Positions 43,333 to 54,352 of a DNA stretch of 64,000 nucleotides are shown piece by piece. A program made the translations under genes and the position numbers. Origin of the DNA: Ahaetulla prasina (lineage: Eukaryota; Chordata; Lepidosauria; Squamata; Colubridae). The stretch spans positions 216,859,300 to 216,923,299 of the forward strand of contig NC_080540.1 in NCBI RefSeq assembly GCF_028640845.1. Reading direction: 5' to 3'. Below the pieces are notes generated by a model. It did not search any database, had not been told where the DNA came from, and saw only the letters and a program-made list of their open reading frames with translations. Numbering within the stretch: position 1 is the first letter of the stretch; the number at the start of each line of letters is the position of its first letter.

Positions 43333-45205
43333 TTTAAATTTCATTTTGTCACAACAGTATACAAACATTGATATAAAACAACAACACATCATATAAGAAA
43401 ATATATATATAAGCAAAAGAATGCAATAACTATGTTAATTTGATATAATGAAAAGGAACAATAGGATAGGAACGGAAGGCACATTTGTGCTCTTATGCAT
43501 GCCCTTTTATTTATTTATTTATTTATTTATTAATCGAACTTATATACCGCACCATCTCCCGTAGGACTCAGGGCGGTTCACAGGCATATTAAAACAGTAC
43601 AATAAATAAACATTAAAACCCGATTAAAACTAGATAATATCATGGCCTGATCACTAAAAAATAAAAAACCTATAAAAACCCCATTAAAATATGCTAAAAC
43701 CTTTTATCTTAGGCTAGTCCTGCACGCTGAAACAATAGAGTCTGAAGGTCCGGAGGTCGGGTAGTTGTCGTAATCCTGGAGGGAGCTCGTTCCACAGGGC
43801 TGGTGCCGCCACAGAGAAGGCCCTCCCCCTGGGGGCCGCCAACCTACATTGTTTGGTCGACGGCACCCTGAGGAGGCCCACTCTGTGGGAGCGCACAGGT
43901 CGTTGGGAGGCAATCGGCGGCAGAAGGCGGTCTCGAAGGTATCCCGGTCCTAAGCCATGGAGCGCTTTAAAGGTGGTCACCAAAACCTTGAATTGCACCG
44001 AAGACTACGGTAGCCAGTGCAGGCCGCGCAGGATAGGTGTTATATGGGAACAGCGGTGCTCCCTCTATCACCAGCGGCCGCATTCTGGACTAACTGGAGC
44101 CTCGGGTGCTCTTCAAGGAGCCCCATGTAGAGCATTGCAATAGTCCAGGCGGAAGTGACGAGGCGTGAGTGACTGTGCGCAGGCGTCACGGTCAAGGAAG
44201 GCGCAACTGGCGAATCAGATGGACCTGATAGAATGCTCCCCTGGCGGCGGCTGTCAAATGGTTCTCTAAGGACAGCCGATCGTCCAGGAGGACGCCTAAG
44301 TTGCGCACTCCTCCTGGGGTCAGTACTTCCTCCCCACAGTCAGCGATGGTGTAAGCTGACTGTACCGGGACGCCGTACCCACAGCCACTCTGTCTTGGAA
44401 GGGTTGAGTTGGAGCCTGTTCCTCCCCATCCAGACCACTTGCGGCCTCAAGGCACCGGCCCATCACCTCGACAACCGTTGGGGTGGTTCGGGTGGAAATG
44501 TACAGCTGCGTATCATCAGCGTACAGATGATAATCCACCCCGAACCCACGGATAACCTCACCCAGCGGCTTCATGTAGATGTTGAACAGGAGAGGCGAGA
44601 GAACAGACCCCTGAGGCACCCCACAAGTGAGGCGCCTCGGGGGCGGTCTCTGCCCCCCTGCCAACACCGTCTGCGAACGGTCAGAGAGATAGGAGGAGAA
44701 CCACCGATAAACGGTGCCTCCCACCCCCAATCCCTCCAACCGTCGCAGCAGGATACCATGGTCGATGGTATCAAAAGCCGCTGAGAGATCTAAAAGGACC
44801 AGGACAGAGGAACAACCCCTGTCCCGGGCTCTCCAGAGGTCATCCACCAACGCGACCAAAGCCGTCTCGGTGCTGTAACCGGGCCTGAAACCGGACTGGA
44901 ACGGGTCCAGATAGACAGATTCCTCCAGGTGCTGAGGAAGCTGATATGCCACCACACTCTCAACAACCTTCGCTAAAAAGCAAAGGTTGGAGACTGGACG
45001 ATAGTTCGCTAAAATAGCCGGGTCCAGGGAGGGCTTTATAGTCCTCTTAGGAATGGGGTGAGGTCAAAAGTAGACAGTTTTTGGTTGAAGATTTTGGGAT
45101 TTTGAGTAGAGACTATAGAGTCAGGTAATGAGTTCCAAGCGTTAACAACTTTGTTACAGAAGTCATATTTTCTGCAATCAAGTTTGAAGCGGTTGACATT
45201 AAGTC
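43333..45205 (-). mobile_element. Non-LTR LINE of unassigned CR1-group clade (minus), split by L2-like LINE
   Basis: 43333-43504 (minus) equals the 3' UTR of the element at 59105-59722 (inverse of TGTGACAAAATAAAAA and GTGCATAAGAGCACAAAAGT). 45037-45205 equals its ORF end (inverse of AACGCTTGGAACTCACTACT). The L2-like LINE separates the halves. Confidence 0.85.
43505..45036 (-). pseudogene. L2-like LINE with reverse-transcriptase domain (minus strand)
   Basis: On the minus strand, codons starting at the truncation near 45034 read DPAILANYRPVSNL and then an open stretch to 44320. It holds reverse-transcriptase motifs in order: SGFRPGYSTETALVALVDDL, VLLDLSAAFDTIDHGILL (motif A with catalytic Asp), GVPQGSVLSPLLFNIY (motif B) and YHLYADDTQLYIS (motif C, YADD). 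Downstream, after frame breaks between about 44320 and 44000, a second open stretch (43998-43714) carries KALHGLGPGYLRDRLLPPIA and AFSVAAPALWNELPPGLRQL, the ORF2 C-terminus. The 3' end has the CCGCCCTGAGTC stem-loop and a (TAAA)n tail at 43505-43535. The catalytic residues are intact, but the element lacks the endonuclease region and is frame-disrupted, so it is not functional. It is nested in a different LINE. Confidence 0.9.
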
Positions 45206-45440
45206 AAAAATTAAATTAAATTAAATTTAAATTTAAATTAAATTAAAAATTAAATTAAGATTTGGCAGTTCAAATGTCACCAGGGCCGCTCAAGGTTGAC
45301 TCAGCCTTCCATCCTTCCGCGGTGAGTAAAATGAGGACCCAAATTGTTGGGGGCAATATGCTGACTCTGTAAACCATTTAGGGAGGGCTGTAAAGCACTG
45401 TAAAATGGTATATAACTCTAAATGCTATTGCTACTGCAAG

Positions 45441-46068
45441 AGGCAGCTGTGCCAGAAAAAAGGAAGCCAGTGACACAGCAACCGGATGATGGAGGAGGTC
45501 ATCGAGTTTGTTTGACCAGTCATGTTTGGAGACAGTGAAAGGATCATCATTCCGCTCAATACTGCCAGAAGAGAAGTTGTGCCAAAAGTGAGCAACCAAG
45601 TACCAGTTGCTAATCTTGCCCAGCATTAACTATGCAGGGCAGGAAGGATAAGAAACCCAGCCAGAAAGAAATTGTAGCAGCCACTGAACTAATCCAGCCC
45701 TTCAGTTACAGCTATCAGTAATTAAAGATAAAGAAAAGGGTAGGAAGGAGGAAAAAGGGAACACCCATACTGGATCCTTTAATTTAAACCTTTGCCATCA
45801 GCATCCAGGGGTAAGATGAATGTTCAAGGGACTAAGGTTAGGATGGGTAAATCCAAGAAGAATAAGAGGCAAAGGCCCCCAAATAAGCATTTCCATAAGA
45901 GAAGACTAGAAGACTAAAAGAAAATAAAAGCCTTATCATTCTACATTCTATCTATATAGAAAAATACCTGTGTAGTCGTTGCTGCTGAGTTTGATTGTTT
46001 GCTTGTAGACATTTAATTATCCAACTAGGTAACATCATCAGTGTCATCATCATCAGAGAAATAATTGT
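45441..46068. other. Unassigned sequence
   Basis: Nothing recognised. Confidence 0.35.
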
Positions 46069-46076
46069 CTCTAGGG

Positions 46077-46215
46077 CAATGTTTCTCAACCTTGGCAACT
46101 TTAAGATGTGTGTACAGTATTTTAATTCTCAGAATTTCCCAGCCAGCATGCTGGCTGGGGAATTCTGGGAATTAAAGTCCACACATCTTAAAGTTGCCAA
46201 GGTTGAGAAATGCTG
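46077..46215. mobile_element. Near-perfect palindromic hAT MITE
   Basis: Starts CAATGTTTCTCAACCTTGG and ends with the inverse. The centre is GCCAGCATGCTGGC, so the 139 bp can form one long hairpin with few mismatches. CTCTAGGG at 46069-46076 and 46216-46223 is a perfect duplication. Confidence 0.95.
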
Positions 46216-46223
46216 CTCTAGGG

Positions 46224-47268
46224 GGTAAGGAAGATCTGGGAAAGCAGCCAAAGTAAAATCACCTGGCTAGCGAGATAGCCAGGTGCTATTAGGGACGGTG
46301 CCCAGAAGGTAAAAGGGAAAGCCAGACAGACCTAGCTAGACAGGAAAGAGAGAGTAAAGAAAAAGCAATGTTTTCCTGAATCATACTTACTATTAAGCAG
46401 TTTTTTAAAAAAAAATCACCAAGAAAGACCCCATAAGTAGTTTTCAGGCTAATCGCAGAGCTCCCAAACACTCTGTCATCCAGAGCCCATAAATGGAGTC
46501 TGCCAATTTTGCTTTGGGAATTGTGCCTCTACAATTCACTCTACAATCTGAGGAAGCCTCCTTAGCCTAGGAATTCCTTCCAAGAAAATCCTCCAAGCCT
46601 AGAAACTCTACAATGTTTTTAACAAGGAGGGGTTTTTTTGCCTGCAGGGAAACTTTGCAAAACTAATGCCATCTCTTTGGGCACTGAAAACCTCATAGAC
46701 ATCCAAACTGATGACCAGAAATAGCAGCTCTTACAAACTTCTCAGGAAACCCACCCAGCGCCAGCCAGATGCAACGGGGGCACTGTGTTTTCACTTTCAC
46801 ATCTTTTACTTTCACTTTCATATCTTTTTTTCTCTTTCACTTTCATATCTTTTACATTTTTATCCTCCCTCCTTACCTGGGGTACATTAGGGGCTAGAAA
46901 GAAGCTACTTCTTAACTGATCTAGTTGCTGCTCAGCAAAAGTAGAATTCCTATTTACAGGTTTGAACAATTCCTTTGCTTGGTCCTTCTTGTCTTAGGAA
47001 GAAGAACTGTCCCATAATGACCAGCTGCATGGCTTTTGTTCCTTGAGGGATGAAGTGTTACAGTTTTTCCATGACAATTAGCAAGGAGGGCATGTTGGAG
47101 TATTTAATATTACTAATTTTCCTCTCTGTTACTTTTGGTAGCTCACATTATTCCAGGTGTCAGGAACTATTTTTTCAGGCTGTACTTGTTGATCCACCGG
47201 GCACCGATCAACAAATCAAATTGATGATTACATCCCCTCTGCTCCCCAGGGTGATTTTGGAAAACACT
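46224..47268. other. Unassigned sequence with CTTTCACTTTCATATCTTTT tandem units
   Basis: 46788-46860 holds three to four diverged copies of a roughly 21-bp pyrimidine-rich unit. Otherwise no recognised feature. Confidence 0.4.
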
Positions 47269-47276
47269 CCTTAGAC

Positions 47277-47375
47277 CAGGGATCTCCAACCTTGGTCCCT
47301 TTAAGACTCGTGGACTTCAATTCTCTGGGAGTTGAAGTCCACAAGTCTTAAAGGGACCAAGGTTGGAGACCCGTG
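47277..47375. mobile_element. Palindromic hAT MITE (99 bp)
   Basis: CAGGGATCTCCAACCTTGG to its inverse. Perfect CCTTAGAC at 47269-47276 and 47376-47383. Confidence 0.95.
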
Positions 47376-47599
47376 CCTTAGACTTTATAACTGCCCTTCC
47401 AAATGTCCAAGAGCTAGAGACCGTTCTGTAGCTACTTCCCTAAGTTATCCCATTTCTTTCCTTTCCATGCCATCTCTATTCTTGAGAGGGCATCCATTAA
47501 TTTAATGTTTTTGGTTGGTTTGCCATTCGCTTAATTTCTGATAGATGTCCACACTTTCAGGATGTCTTTAAGTTCAACTTCAACTATCACACATGAAGC

Positions 47600-48060
47600 T
47601 CTGGCCCCTCACATCCAGACATAAACTGTTTCAACTCCTACCCTCAAAACGACACTACAGAGCACTGCACACCAGAACAACTAGACACAAGAACAGTTTT
47701 TCCCCGAACGCCATCACTCTGCTAAACAAATAATTCCCTCAACACTGTCAAGCTATTTACTAAGTCTGCGCTACTGTTAATCTTCTCATCGTTCCCATTA
47801 CCCATCTCCTTCCACTTATGACTGTATGACTGTAAATTTGTTGCTTGTATCCTTACAATTTATATTGCCTGTTTCCTTATATGATTTGATTGCTTATTTG
47901 TTCCCTATGACTATCATTAAGTGTTGTACCTTATGATTCTTGATGAATGTATCTTTTCTTTTATGTACACTGAGAGCATATGCACCAAGACAAATTCCTT
48001 GTGTGTCCAATCACACTTGGTCAATAAAAAATTCTATTCTACTGTATTATATTCTATTGT
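47600..48060 (+). mobile_element. L3-like LINE 3' end
   Basis: Same 3' UTR as 6865 and 35591 (TGTTTCAACTCCTACCCTCA to CACACTTGGTCAATAAAAAA), with only a few degenerate CTATT/CTGTATT units at the tail (48031-48060). Confidence 0.9.
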
Positions 48061-48981
48061 GCTCATCGCCCACATTCAAAAGGAGAAATGGAGAGAAAAC
48101 ATACCCATCTTAGTGCAATACCTTTGTTTCTCTGTAAAGTATTAGTAAGGCAATTGACTTACCCTTTTATATGTGGCTGAGTTCATTTATAATAAGTCAG
48201 TTATTGCCATTTCTGGCTACCTAACTACTACCTGTGCATTCTATTGAATGCTTCCCAGCCCTGTTCTTTTTTCTGTAGAAACGTTAAATTTCTTAACACC
48301 TCCTCAGGGATCAAGTAATTGCTCTGTTGACTGTCATTGCCAGGAGGACACCCCAAGTTGCTTTTTGAGATCACATCTGGCTTTCCAGCAGTTTTCTTCT
48401 TACCATATGACCATCTAAAAAGCTGGATGTTGAGTTTATTGAGCCATTCTCTGTTGTAGCACAGATCAGTTCTATGGCCTTTCTTTTGCAACTTCCAAAC
48501 ACACAAAAAATGTATCCAGTTTTCTACCATTGTTACCTAAAAATGTCCCCATAAATATTTCTGCCCTACCACAACCTCATCTTGACCAGAGAAATGATTT
48601 ATGGGAAGGAATACCCAGGCAGTTGACATATACACACTGCATCTCCTTTGGCATTTCACTTGCAATACTGTCACAAGCCCTCCCGTGGCCATACAATCAA
48701 ATTTCTTGAACTGCCAGCAGCTTTTGGCTCCAAAGGGAAAGGAAACAATTAATGAAAGTGAAACACTACCTAGGCAAAGATGAAAAAGAGTATTTGCAGA
48801 TGGGGGAAGGGAATCTCCGATAATTAAATAGAAGTGGGAATATCTACTTCTTTGGGCCAGGTGGAAGGAGGGGTAGAATCTCACTGGCTCCAGTTGAAGA
48901 AAAATGAATATGGGAGGAGGGATAAAACACCTTCCAGTTGTCTACTAACAGAAAGAGGAAAAGGGAGAATATCTTGGTATG
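48061..48981. other. Unassigned sequence
   Basis: Open frames of 100-115 codons on the minus strand (48228-48884) have no family resemblance that I recognise. Confidence 0.3.
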
Positions 48982-48989
48982 GTTTAATA

Positions 48990-49064
48990 CAGGGGTCTCC
49001 ACGTTTCCCAGCTGAGAAATTCTGGGAGTTGAAGTCTTAACATTGCCAAGTTTGGAGATCCCTG
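48990..49064. mobile_element. Deleted palindromic hAT MITE (75 bp)
   Basis: CAGGGGTCTCCACG to TTTGGAGATCCCTG. Flanks GTTTAATA (48982-48989) and GTGTAATA (49065-49072) match 7/8. The left arm is partly deleted. Confidence 0.85.
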
Positions 49065-49083
49065 GTGTAATAGCTAAAAGTTT

Positions 49084-49630
49084 TGTTCTGACCTAGGCTC
49101 CCTTAAATGGCAGGAAGCAGAGTTTTGGTCTCGGCAAAACCACTTTTATTTACATGACTGTGAACTGACTGTGTTACTTTCATTCACAGTCAGCAAGGCC
49201 TGTTGAAACAGTCTTTCGGAGGAATATTTATCAACACACCTTATCTCGCTTGGCAAGTTGCCACATAACTTGTTTCCAAGCAAAGTACAAGGCAAAACTT
49301 GGCACAGAGTCATGGATTGAACAAATTGTTTCCTGCAAAAGCCCACTTGGTGTTCGCTCCTCTTTTGTTTCCTATGGGAGGGGCTAACCACCTCCAAGGT
49401 GTAACTTTACTCCCAAGTCGACCCTGCTTTCTGAGTTGTTCTGCTGGCAGTTCTGCACATGCGCATACTGGGAACAGGCTCCAGTTGTTCCTCTGCCTCG
49501 CTGCTGTCTAGCTCCCTCCCTGCCTCCGACACAGAGCCCTCGTCTGAGCTTTCCCCAGCCCCAAGTTGACTGGTCCAAGTTTCTCCCCAACCTCCTCAGT
49601 GTCTGACTCTGCTGCCAGTGGGCCACAACA
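49084..49630 (-). mobile_element. Solo LTR (minus strand), perfect 5-bp duplication
   Basis: In reverse it starts TGTTGTGGCCCACTGG and ends CCTAGGTCAGAACA. AGTTT flanks it at 49079-49083 and 49631-49635. ATGTAAATAAAAGTGG on the minus strand (about 49143-49158) is a polyadenylation signal. The start encodes an acidic LAAESDTEE peptide and, in a shifted frame, ESSDEGSVSEA, matching the LTR at 62374. It lies 19 bp from a hAT MITE. Confidence 0.95.
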
Positions 49631-49635
49631 AGTTT

Positions 49636-51034
49636 GAGGTTGAGACTAGGAGATGAAAACCAGTGGTTCCCAGGCTCAAAAGCGGTTATGCAAGCATATC
49701 TTGGCAGTTTTCCATCAGGAGACCTTTCAGTATCCATAACCTCAGAAGAGTGGGAGAAAGATACATTTTTGGACCTTGGGATGTTTATTGTACATACGGA
49801 TACATTTTGCGATCCAAACCTGATCCAGATGCTGCCTCTTCTTGTCAACCAGTAGAAAGTATGTTGATGGTTGGAGGCACCTGGTTTCAGTTACTTATTG
49901 CTGGTGCAAGATGCAAGCAGGCTGAACAGAGGCCAGTCACCAAGTTTGCCATCACTACTCTGGGATAGCATATGGAGGGAAGTAGTGAATTATGCATTTG
50001 CATGTTTTAAGAAGATCAATGATTATATGTAAATCCATTCAGAAGGATTTTTAAATTTATATTTTCAACTGCACCAAAGTAATCAGACAAGCCCTACCTC
50101 TTTTTTTTTTTATTGGTATGGATGAATCTGTTAATTTTGAGGTACAATTCCCCCAAATCAAATTCCTTCTGTAGAAAGGCCTGAGTCATCCCTGAGACCT
50201 ACTAACAGTTTTGAGCCTTCGTTCCCCATCCCATTATCCTTATCGTGATGTTACTGCTCTTGCTATTACTTGAAAATTATAGTTCCGTTTCTGCTTTGAA
50301 TGCATTAAGCAAAATTAAAGGGAAATATATATTTCCATAATTTATGAAGAGAAATTGCCACAAATCTCTCTCTCTTTCTATGACTGAATAATTTTTCCTG
50401 GGAGAGATCCTAATGGCATTTAGATTCTGTATTTTTTTCCCCCTCTCGTTTATACATTTTTCATCCTTTCCAAAATGCAAGTATGCTACCCACTTCAAAG
50501 GTCATTTGATTCCTACATGGATTGTATATTTAAATAGGGAATAAAAAAGGGAAATAGAAAGTAAAGATTATCACATAGGACAGCAATTTTGGTTCTACAG
50601 CATCCCACCAAGTAATGAAACAAACAATACTATATATGCCATTTTATTTTATTTTATTTTATTTTATTTTATGTCTTGCCCAAGGCAGCACACTAATGTA
50701 TTTCTTCCACAGACTGAAATGTTTCCTGAGGATGAACCCTAATTTCCTGTTAAAGTGTGGGAAATTTAGTTTATTTTCCTATCTTTGCTGGAGAGTCATC
50801 ACATTATCAAAAGGTAGCCATGAAAGGGACCTCTGTGACTGCTGCCAATAAAAGAGAAATATTGAAAAGTATCCATCTTCTGAACAGAGAGATCATTATC
50901 TCATTTCATATCAGAAAGGAAAGGGAAAAAAAACCTGCATCAGGAATCTAAAAACTATTGTTCTAAACTACAGACATCAGTTAGTAGGCAAGTTCAGTTC
51001 CCTGCAGTCCTAGCCAGCTTGCTGGGCTGAGAGA
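49636..51034. other. Unassigned sequence with a short (ATTTT)n
   Basis: (ATTTT)n at 50640-50672; no exon or transposon recognised otherwise. Confidence 0.35.
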
Positions 51035-51042
51035 TAGAGAAG

Positions 51043-51591
51043 AAGGGGTGAAATTTTCCCAGTTTGGACTGGATCGCCCAATCCTGTAGCGATGACAATG
51101 GGTGGTTCGGAGAACCGGTAGAAAAAAATCCCTGCCCCCTCCCCCCCGCCCAGCTGAGCTGCACGATCATCAGAGGTTTTTTTATTATTATTATTTTTAA
51201 AAGCATTTTTTCTTTGGCTGAAAAAATGCTTTTAAAAGTGGGAGGGGAAGCCTCTAATGATCACATGGCTCAGCTGGGATAAAAAAATTGCTTTTAAAAG
51301 GCTCTGATGATTCCTGCTGAGTTCCCTCTGATCCTCAGAGGCTTTTTTTTTTCTTTTAAAGGCAAAAAAAACGGCTTTTAAAAGAAAACAAAAGCCTCTG
51401 ATGATCAGGCAACTCAGCTGGGATCGTCAGAGCCTTTTAAAAGCATTTTTTTACAACCTCTTCAGCCGAAGTGGTTGTAGAAAAAATGCTTTTAAAAAAC
51501 ATTTGGCCACGCCCACCCAGTCACATTACCACCACCACCACCAAGCCATGCCCACAGAACCGGTAGTTACAAATTAAACATTTCACCACTG
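51043..51591. mobile_element. hAT MITE (GGTGAAAT/ACCGGT type) with internal hairpin array
   Basis: Ends AAGGGGTGAAATTTTCCC and ATTTCACCACTG. Flanks TAGAGAAG (51035-51042) and GAGAGAAG (51592-51599) match 7/8. The interior is unlike other members: AAAAGCATTTTTTC pairs with GAAAAAATGCTTTT, and TGATGATC/GATCATCAGAGG and CAGCTGAG blocks are repeated in both orientations. Confidence 0.85.
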
Positions 51592-51611
51592 GAGAGAAGG
51601 ATAGATAGGGG

Positions 51612-51744
51612 CAGTGATGGGATTCAGCCAGTTCGCACCACTTCGGGAGAACTGTTAACTTTCTGAGCAGTTTGGTAAACTGGTTGTTGGAAGAAATCAT
51701 TAGGGCAGAGAACCGGTTGTTAAATTATTTGAATCCCACCACTG
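51612..51744. mobile_element. Short hAT MITE next to a family member
   Basis: Ends CAGTGATGGGATTCAGCC and GAATCCCACCACTG. Flanks GATAGGGG (51604-51611) and GGTAGGGG (51745-51752) match 7/8. Only 20 bp from the previous element. Confidence 0.9.
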
Positions 51745-51752
51745 GGTAGGGG

Positions 51753-52124
51753 CTGCAGTTCAGCAATAACTGGAAAGGTCATAGGTTGCCCGACATTGAC
51801 TTATAATAAAATAAGTTTTGGATGTTCCATATTTTCAATGTTCAGTATGAAACCTTAATTTGAATAAGCAAGTGAGCCATGTGAGTCTTTCTTTTCTGAG
51901 GCAATGAACTTTTACTTCATGCCTCATTTTCTTGCTCTGCTAGCAATTAAATAATGAGGAAGCACATCATCCTATTTTAGACCCATGACATTACTGTATA
52001 CATTGGTGGAGGCAATTGGTTGGGTGATGCTCTGAATTCAATTACAAAAGGTTGTTTTGGAGCACCCAGGGGCCTAATTCCAAGAGCAGGCATTTATTTT
52101 GAAGGTTTGCAGACAAGTTTTACA
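51753..52124. other. Unassigned sequence
   Basis: Nothing recognised. Confidence 0.35.
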
Positions 52125-52127
52125 TTT

Positions 52128-52398
52128 CGACCGTGTGGCTCAGACTGGTAAGACAGTCTGTTATTAACAGCAGCTGCTTGCAATTACTGCAGGTTCAAGC
52201 CCCACCAGGCCCAAGGTTGACTCAGCCTTCCATCCTTTATAAGGTAGGTAAAATGAGGACCCAGATTGTTGGGGGCAATAAGTTGACTTTGTATATAATA
52301 TACAAATGGATGAAGACTATTGCTTGACATAGTGTAAGCCGCCCTGAGTCTTCGGAGAAGGGCGGGATATAAATGCAATTAATTAATTAATTAATTAA
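52128..52398 (+). mobile_element. tRNA-derived SINE, family B
   Basis: Head GACCGTGTGGCTCAGACTGG, GCAATTACTGCAGGTTCAAG, shared body, CCGCCCTGAGTCTTCGGAGA stem-loop and an (AATT)n tail at 52375-52398. Confidence 0.95.
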
Positions 52399-54092
52399 CC
52401 CATTGGAGGCAAATTCAAACTGCTGCATATAGGATATGCCCTATAGGTTATATCCACTGTAGCTGAAAGGAGCCACACTTAGGAAGGGCCTTTATTCCGT
52501 AGTGTACAAGGCATATACAAAAAGAGGAGGTCAAAGAATTTGTGGCAGACTCAGAAGAAGAATGGAGAGATAACATTGAGAAGAACAAGAACAAGAACTT
52601 TGTATCTCCCTTGACACCTGAAGCAGTAAAAGACGAGGAGGAGGAGGAGGAGGAGGAGGAGGAAGAGGAAGAAGAATGTGAACTTCTGATTTCGTCTACT
52701 TTATCAGGAATTTATCACTCTCTTCTTCCCAACATTATCATGGCCTTCTTAATATCAGCTTGCTGCATACTTACATGGCAGCCTGTTTACCTAATGATAC
52801 TTCCATTATTTTCTCTCATATTTTGACTTTAAAAACCATGACAAGAGAAACAAAAGCACTGAGGAAACCCCTAATTAACATAACAGGTACCCTATAAATA
52901 TTAACAGAGCACTAAATGATTTATTCAAAGGGCTTCAAGGGCTTCCTAAATGCTGAAAAATTTTAAATAAACATTACAGTTGATTCTATGGGTCTCTGCT
53001 GAAAAGAAATGTACAGTGAATCATTGATCAGAAAACAGGACTAGTTCCTGTTACATTTTTTTTTTAATGTAGCATATTCTTTTGTCCAGTGGATGTCCCA
53101 TGTCTGACCTCAAATACAACGTTGCAGATTGATTTGATCCATCCAGATTGATGATCCAACTCAATATAATCCCAATCACTGATACAATTAAGAAACTAAA
53201 TCTGATTCAATCCACATATCTAAACAGATTTAAACAGAAATATCCCTACTTGGCTGGTACAGTTCAAGCTAATTTGGACAACAGTAAAAGCTTGTATACC
53301 GGCATGAAAGGTATCCAAATTGGTCCAACTCAAATTGATGTTTAGGGAAGTGATTTGATTTGATGATTGAAAATCAGCATTTCACTTCAGAAACCTGATG
53401 GATCACTTTCACATGAATCCCCAGACTAAATATTCACACAGCCCTCTTTCCTATTATTACTCATTAAGGCCAGTAGGAGAAGCCGGGCACCAGGAAAAAA
53501 AAAAGTGGGAGCAGTTTTAATATGCTAAACATCTATTTAAAACAAAATATTTTCCCCAGGAGTGTTGTCACTAGAAAGATAGAAAAGTGGCTATACTTTT
53601 CTGATGGTTGAGTGTGGTGCCAACAGAATTTGAAATGTATTTAGGCTGGAAATCATTTTCCCAGTGCTGTTATATTATGCTGCTCATATCCAACAGACTG
53701 AACTCCATTTGATAAATTCTTGATTTGTGTAGAGAAAAAGCAAAACAAATATCAACGCCAGAAGCCAACTGCAGTTGGGCAAATATGATGATGAAGCTTC
53801 TGGCTTCCGTGCATTTTGGCAGATTGCATCCATTTAGGAAAGCCAAGAAAACCATTTAAAACTCTTCATATTCCACACTGAGCAAACATATAGCATTGGC
53901 TAATACAAACCGGTCATGGGGGAAAACAACAACAACAAGGAATGAGGTTGAGATGTGCAATTCTCTGATTGCTACTTTGTTCTACTGCCCGTTTTGGCAA
54001 GGCTTTTTTTCAGGACTGGCATTTCCGACCACCATCCCCTTTAAAAAAAAAAAAAAATCTCTGGAAGAATTCACCAGACCAGATGTGGGCAG
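52399..54092. other. Unassigned sequence with (GAG)n
   Basis: (GAG/GAA)n at 52636-52675 makes a run of Glu in a 94-codon frame (52542-52826). The hydrophobic tail after it might suggest a membrane segment, but I see no splice or family support and consider it spurious. Poly-T and poly-A runs occur at 53057 and 54043. Confidence 0.35.
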
Positions 54093-54352
54093 ATATTATT
54101 AATCTTGTCATCGTTCCTATCAACCATCTCCTCCCACTTATGACTGTATGACTGTAACCTTGTTGCTGGTATCCTTACGATTTATATTGACTGTTTTCTA
54201 ATATGATTTGATTGCTTATTTGTTCCCTATGACTATCATTAAGTGTTGTATCTTATGATTCTTGACAAATATATCTTTTCTTTTATGTATACTGAGAGTG
54301 TATGCACCAAGACAAATTCCTTGTGTGTCCAATCACATTTGGCCAATAAAGA
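54093..54352 (+). mobile_element. L3-like LINE 3' UTR
   Basis: ATTAATCTTGTCATCGTTCC to CACATTTGGCCAATAAAGAA, same end as 6865. Confidence 0.9.

Larger units (their letters stand above)
43258..45440 (+). mobile_element. tRNA-derived SINE family A, split by nested LINEs
   Basis: 43258-43332 holds the SINE head (GGTGGCGCACTGGTTAGAGT) and 45262-45440 its body and tail (TTGACTCAGCCTTCCATCCT to TAAATGCTATTGCTAC). The intervening 1.93 kb is two nested LINE fragments and an AAATT-rich stretch (45206-45260). Confidence 0.85.

Noticed and set aside
52542..52826. Acidic poly-Glu frame with hydrophobic C-terminus
   Set aside because: Depends on a (GAG)n microsatellite; no splice context, homologous motif or neighbour supports a gene.
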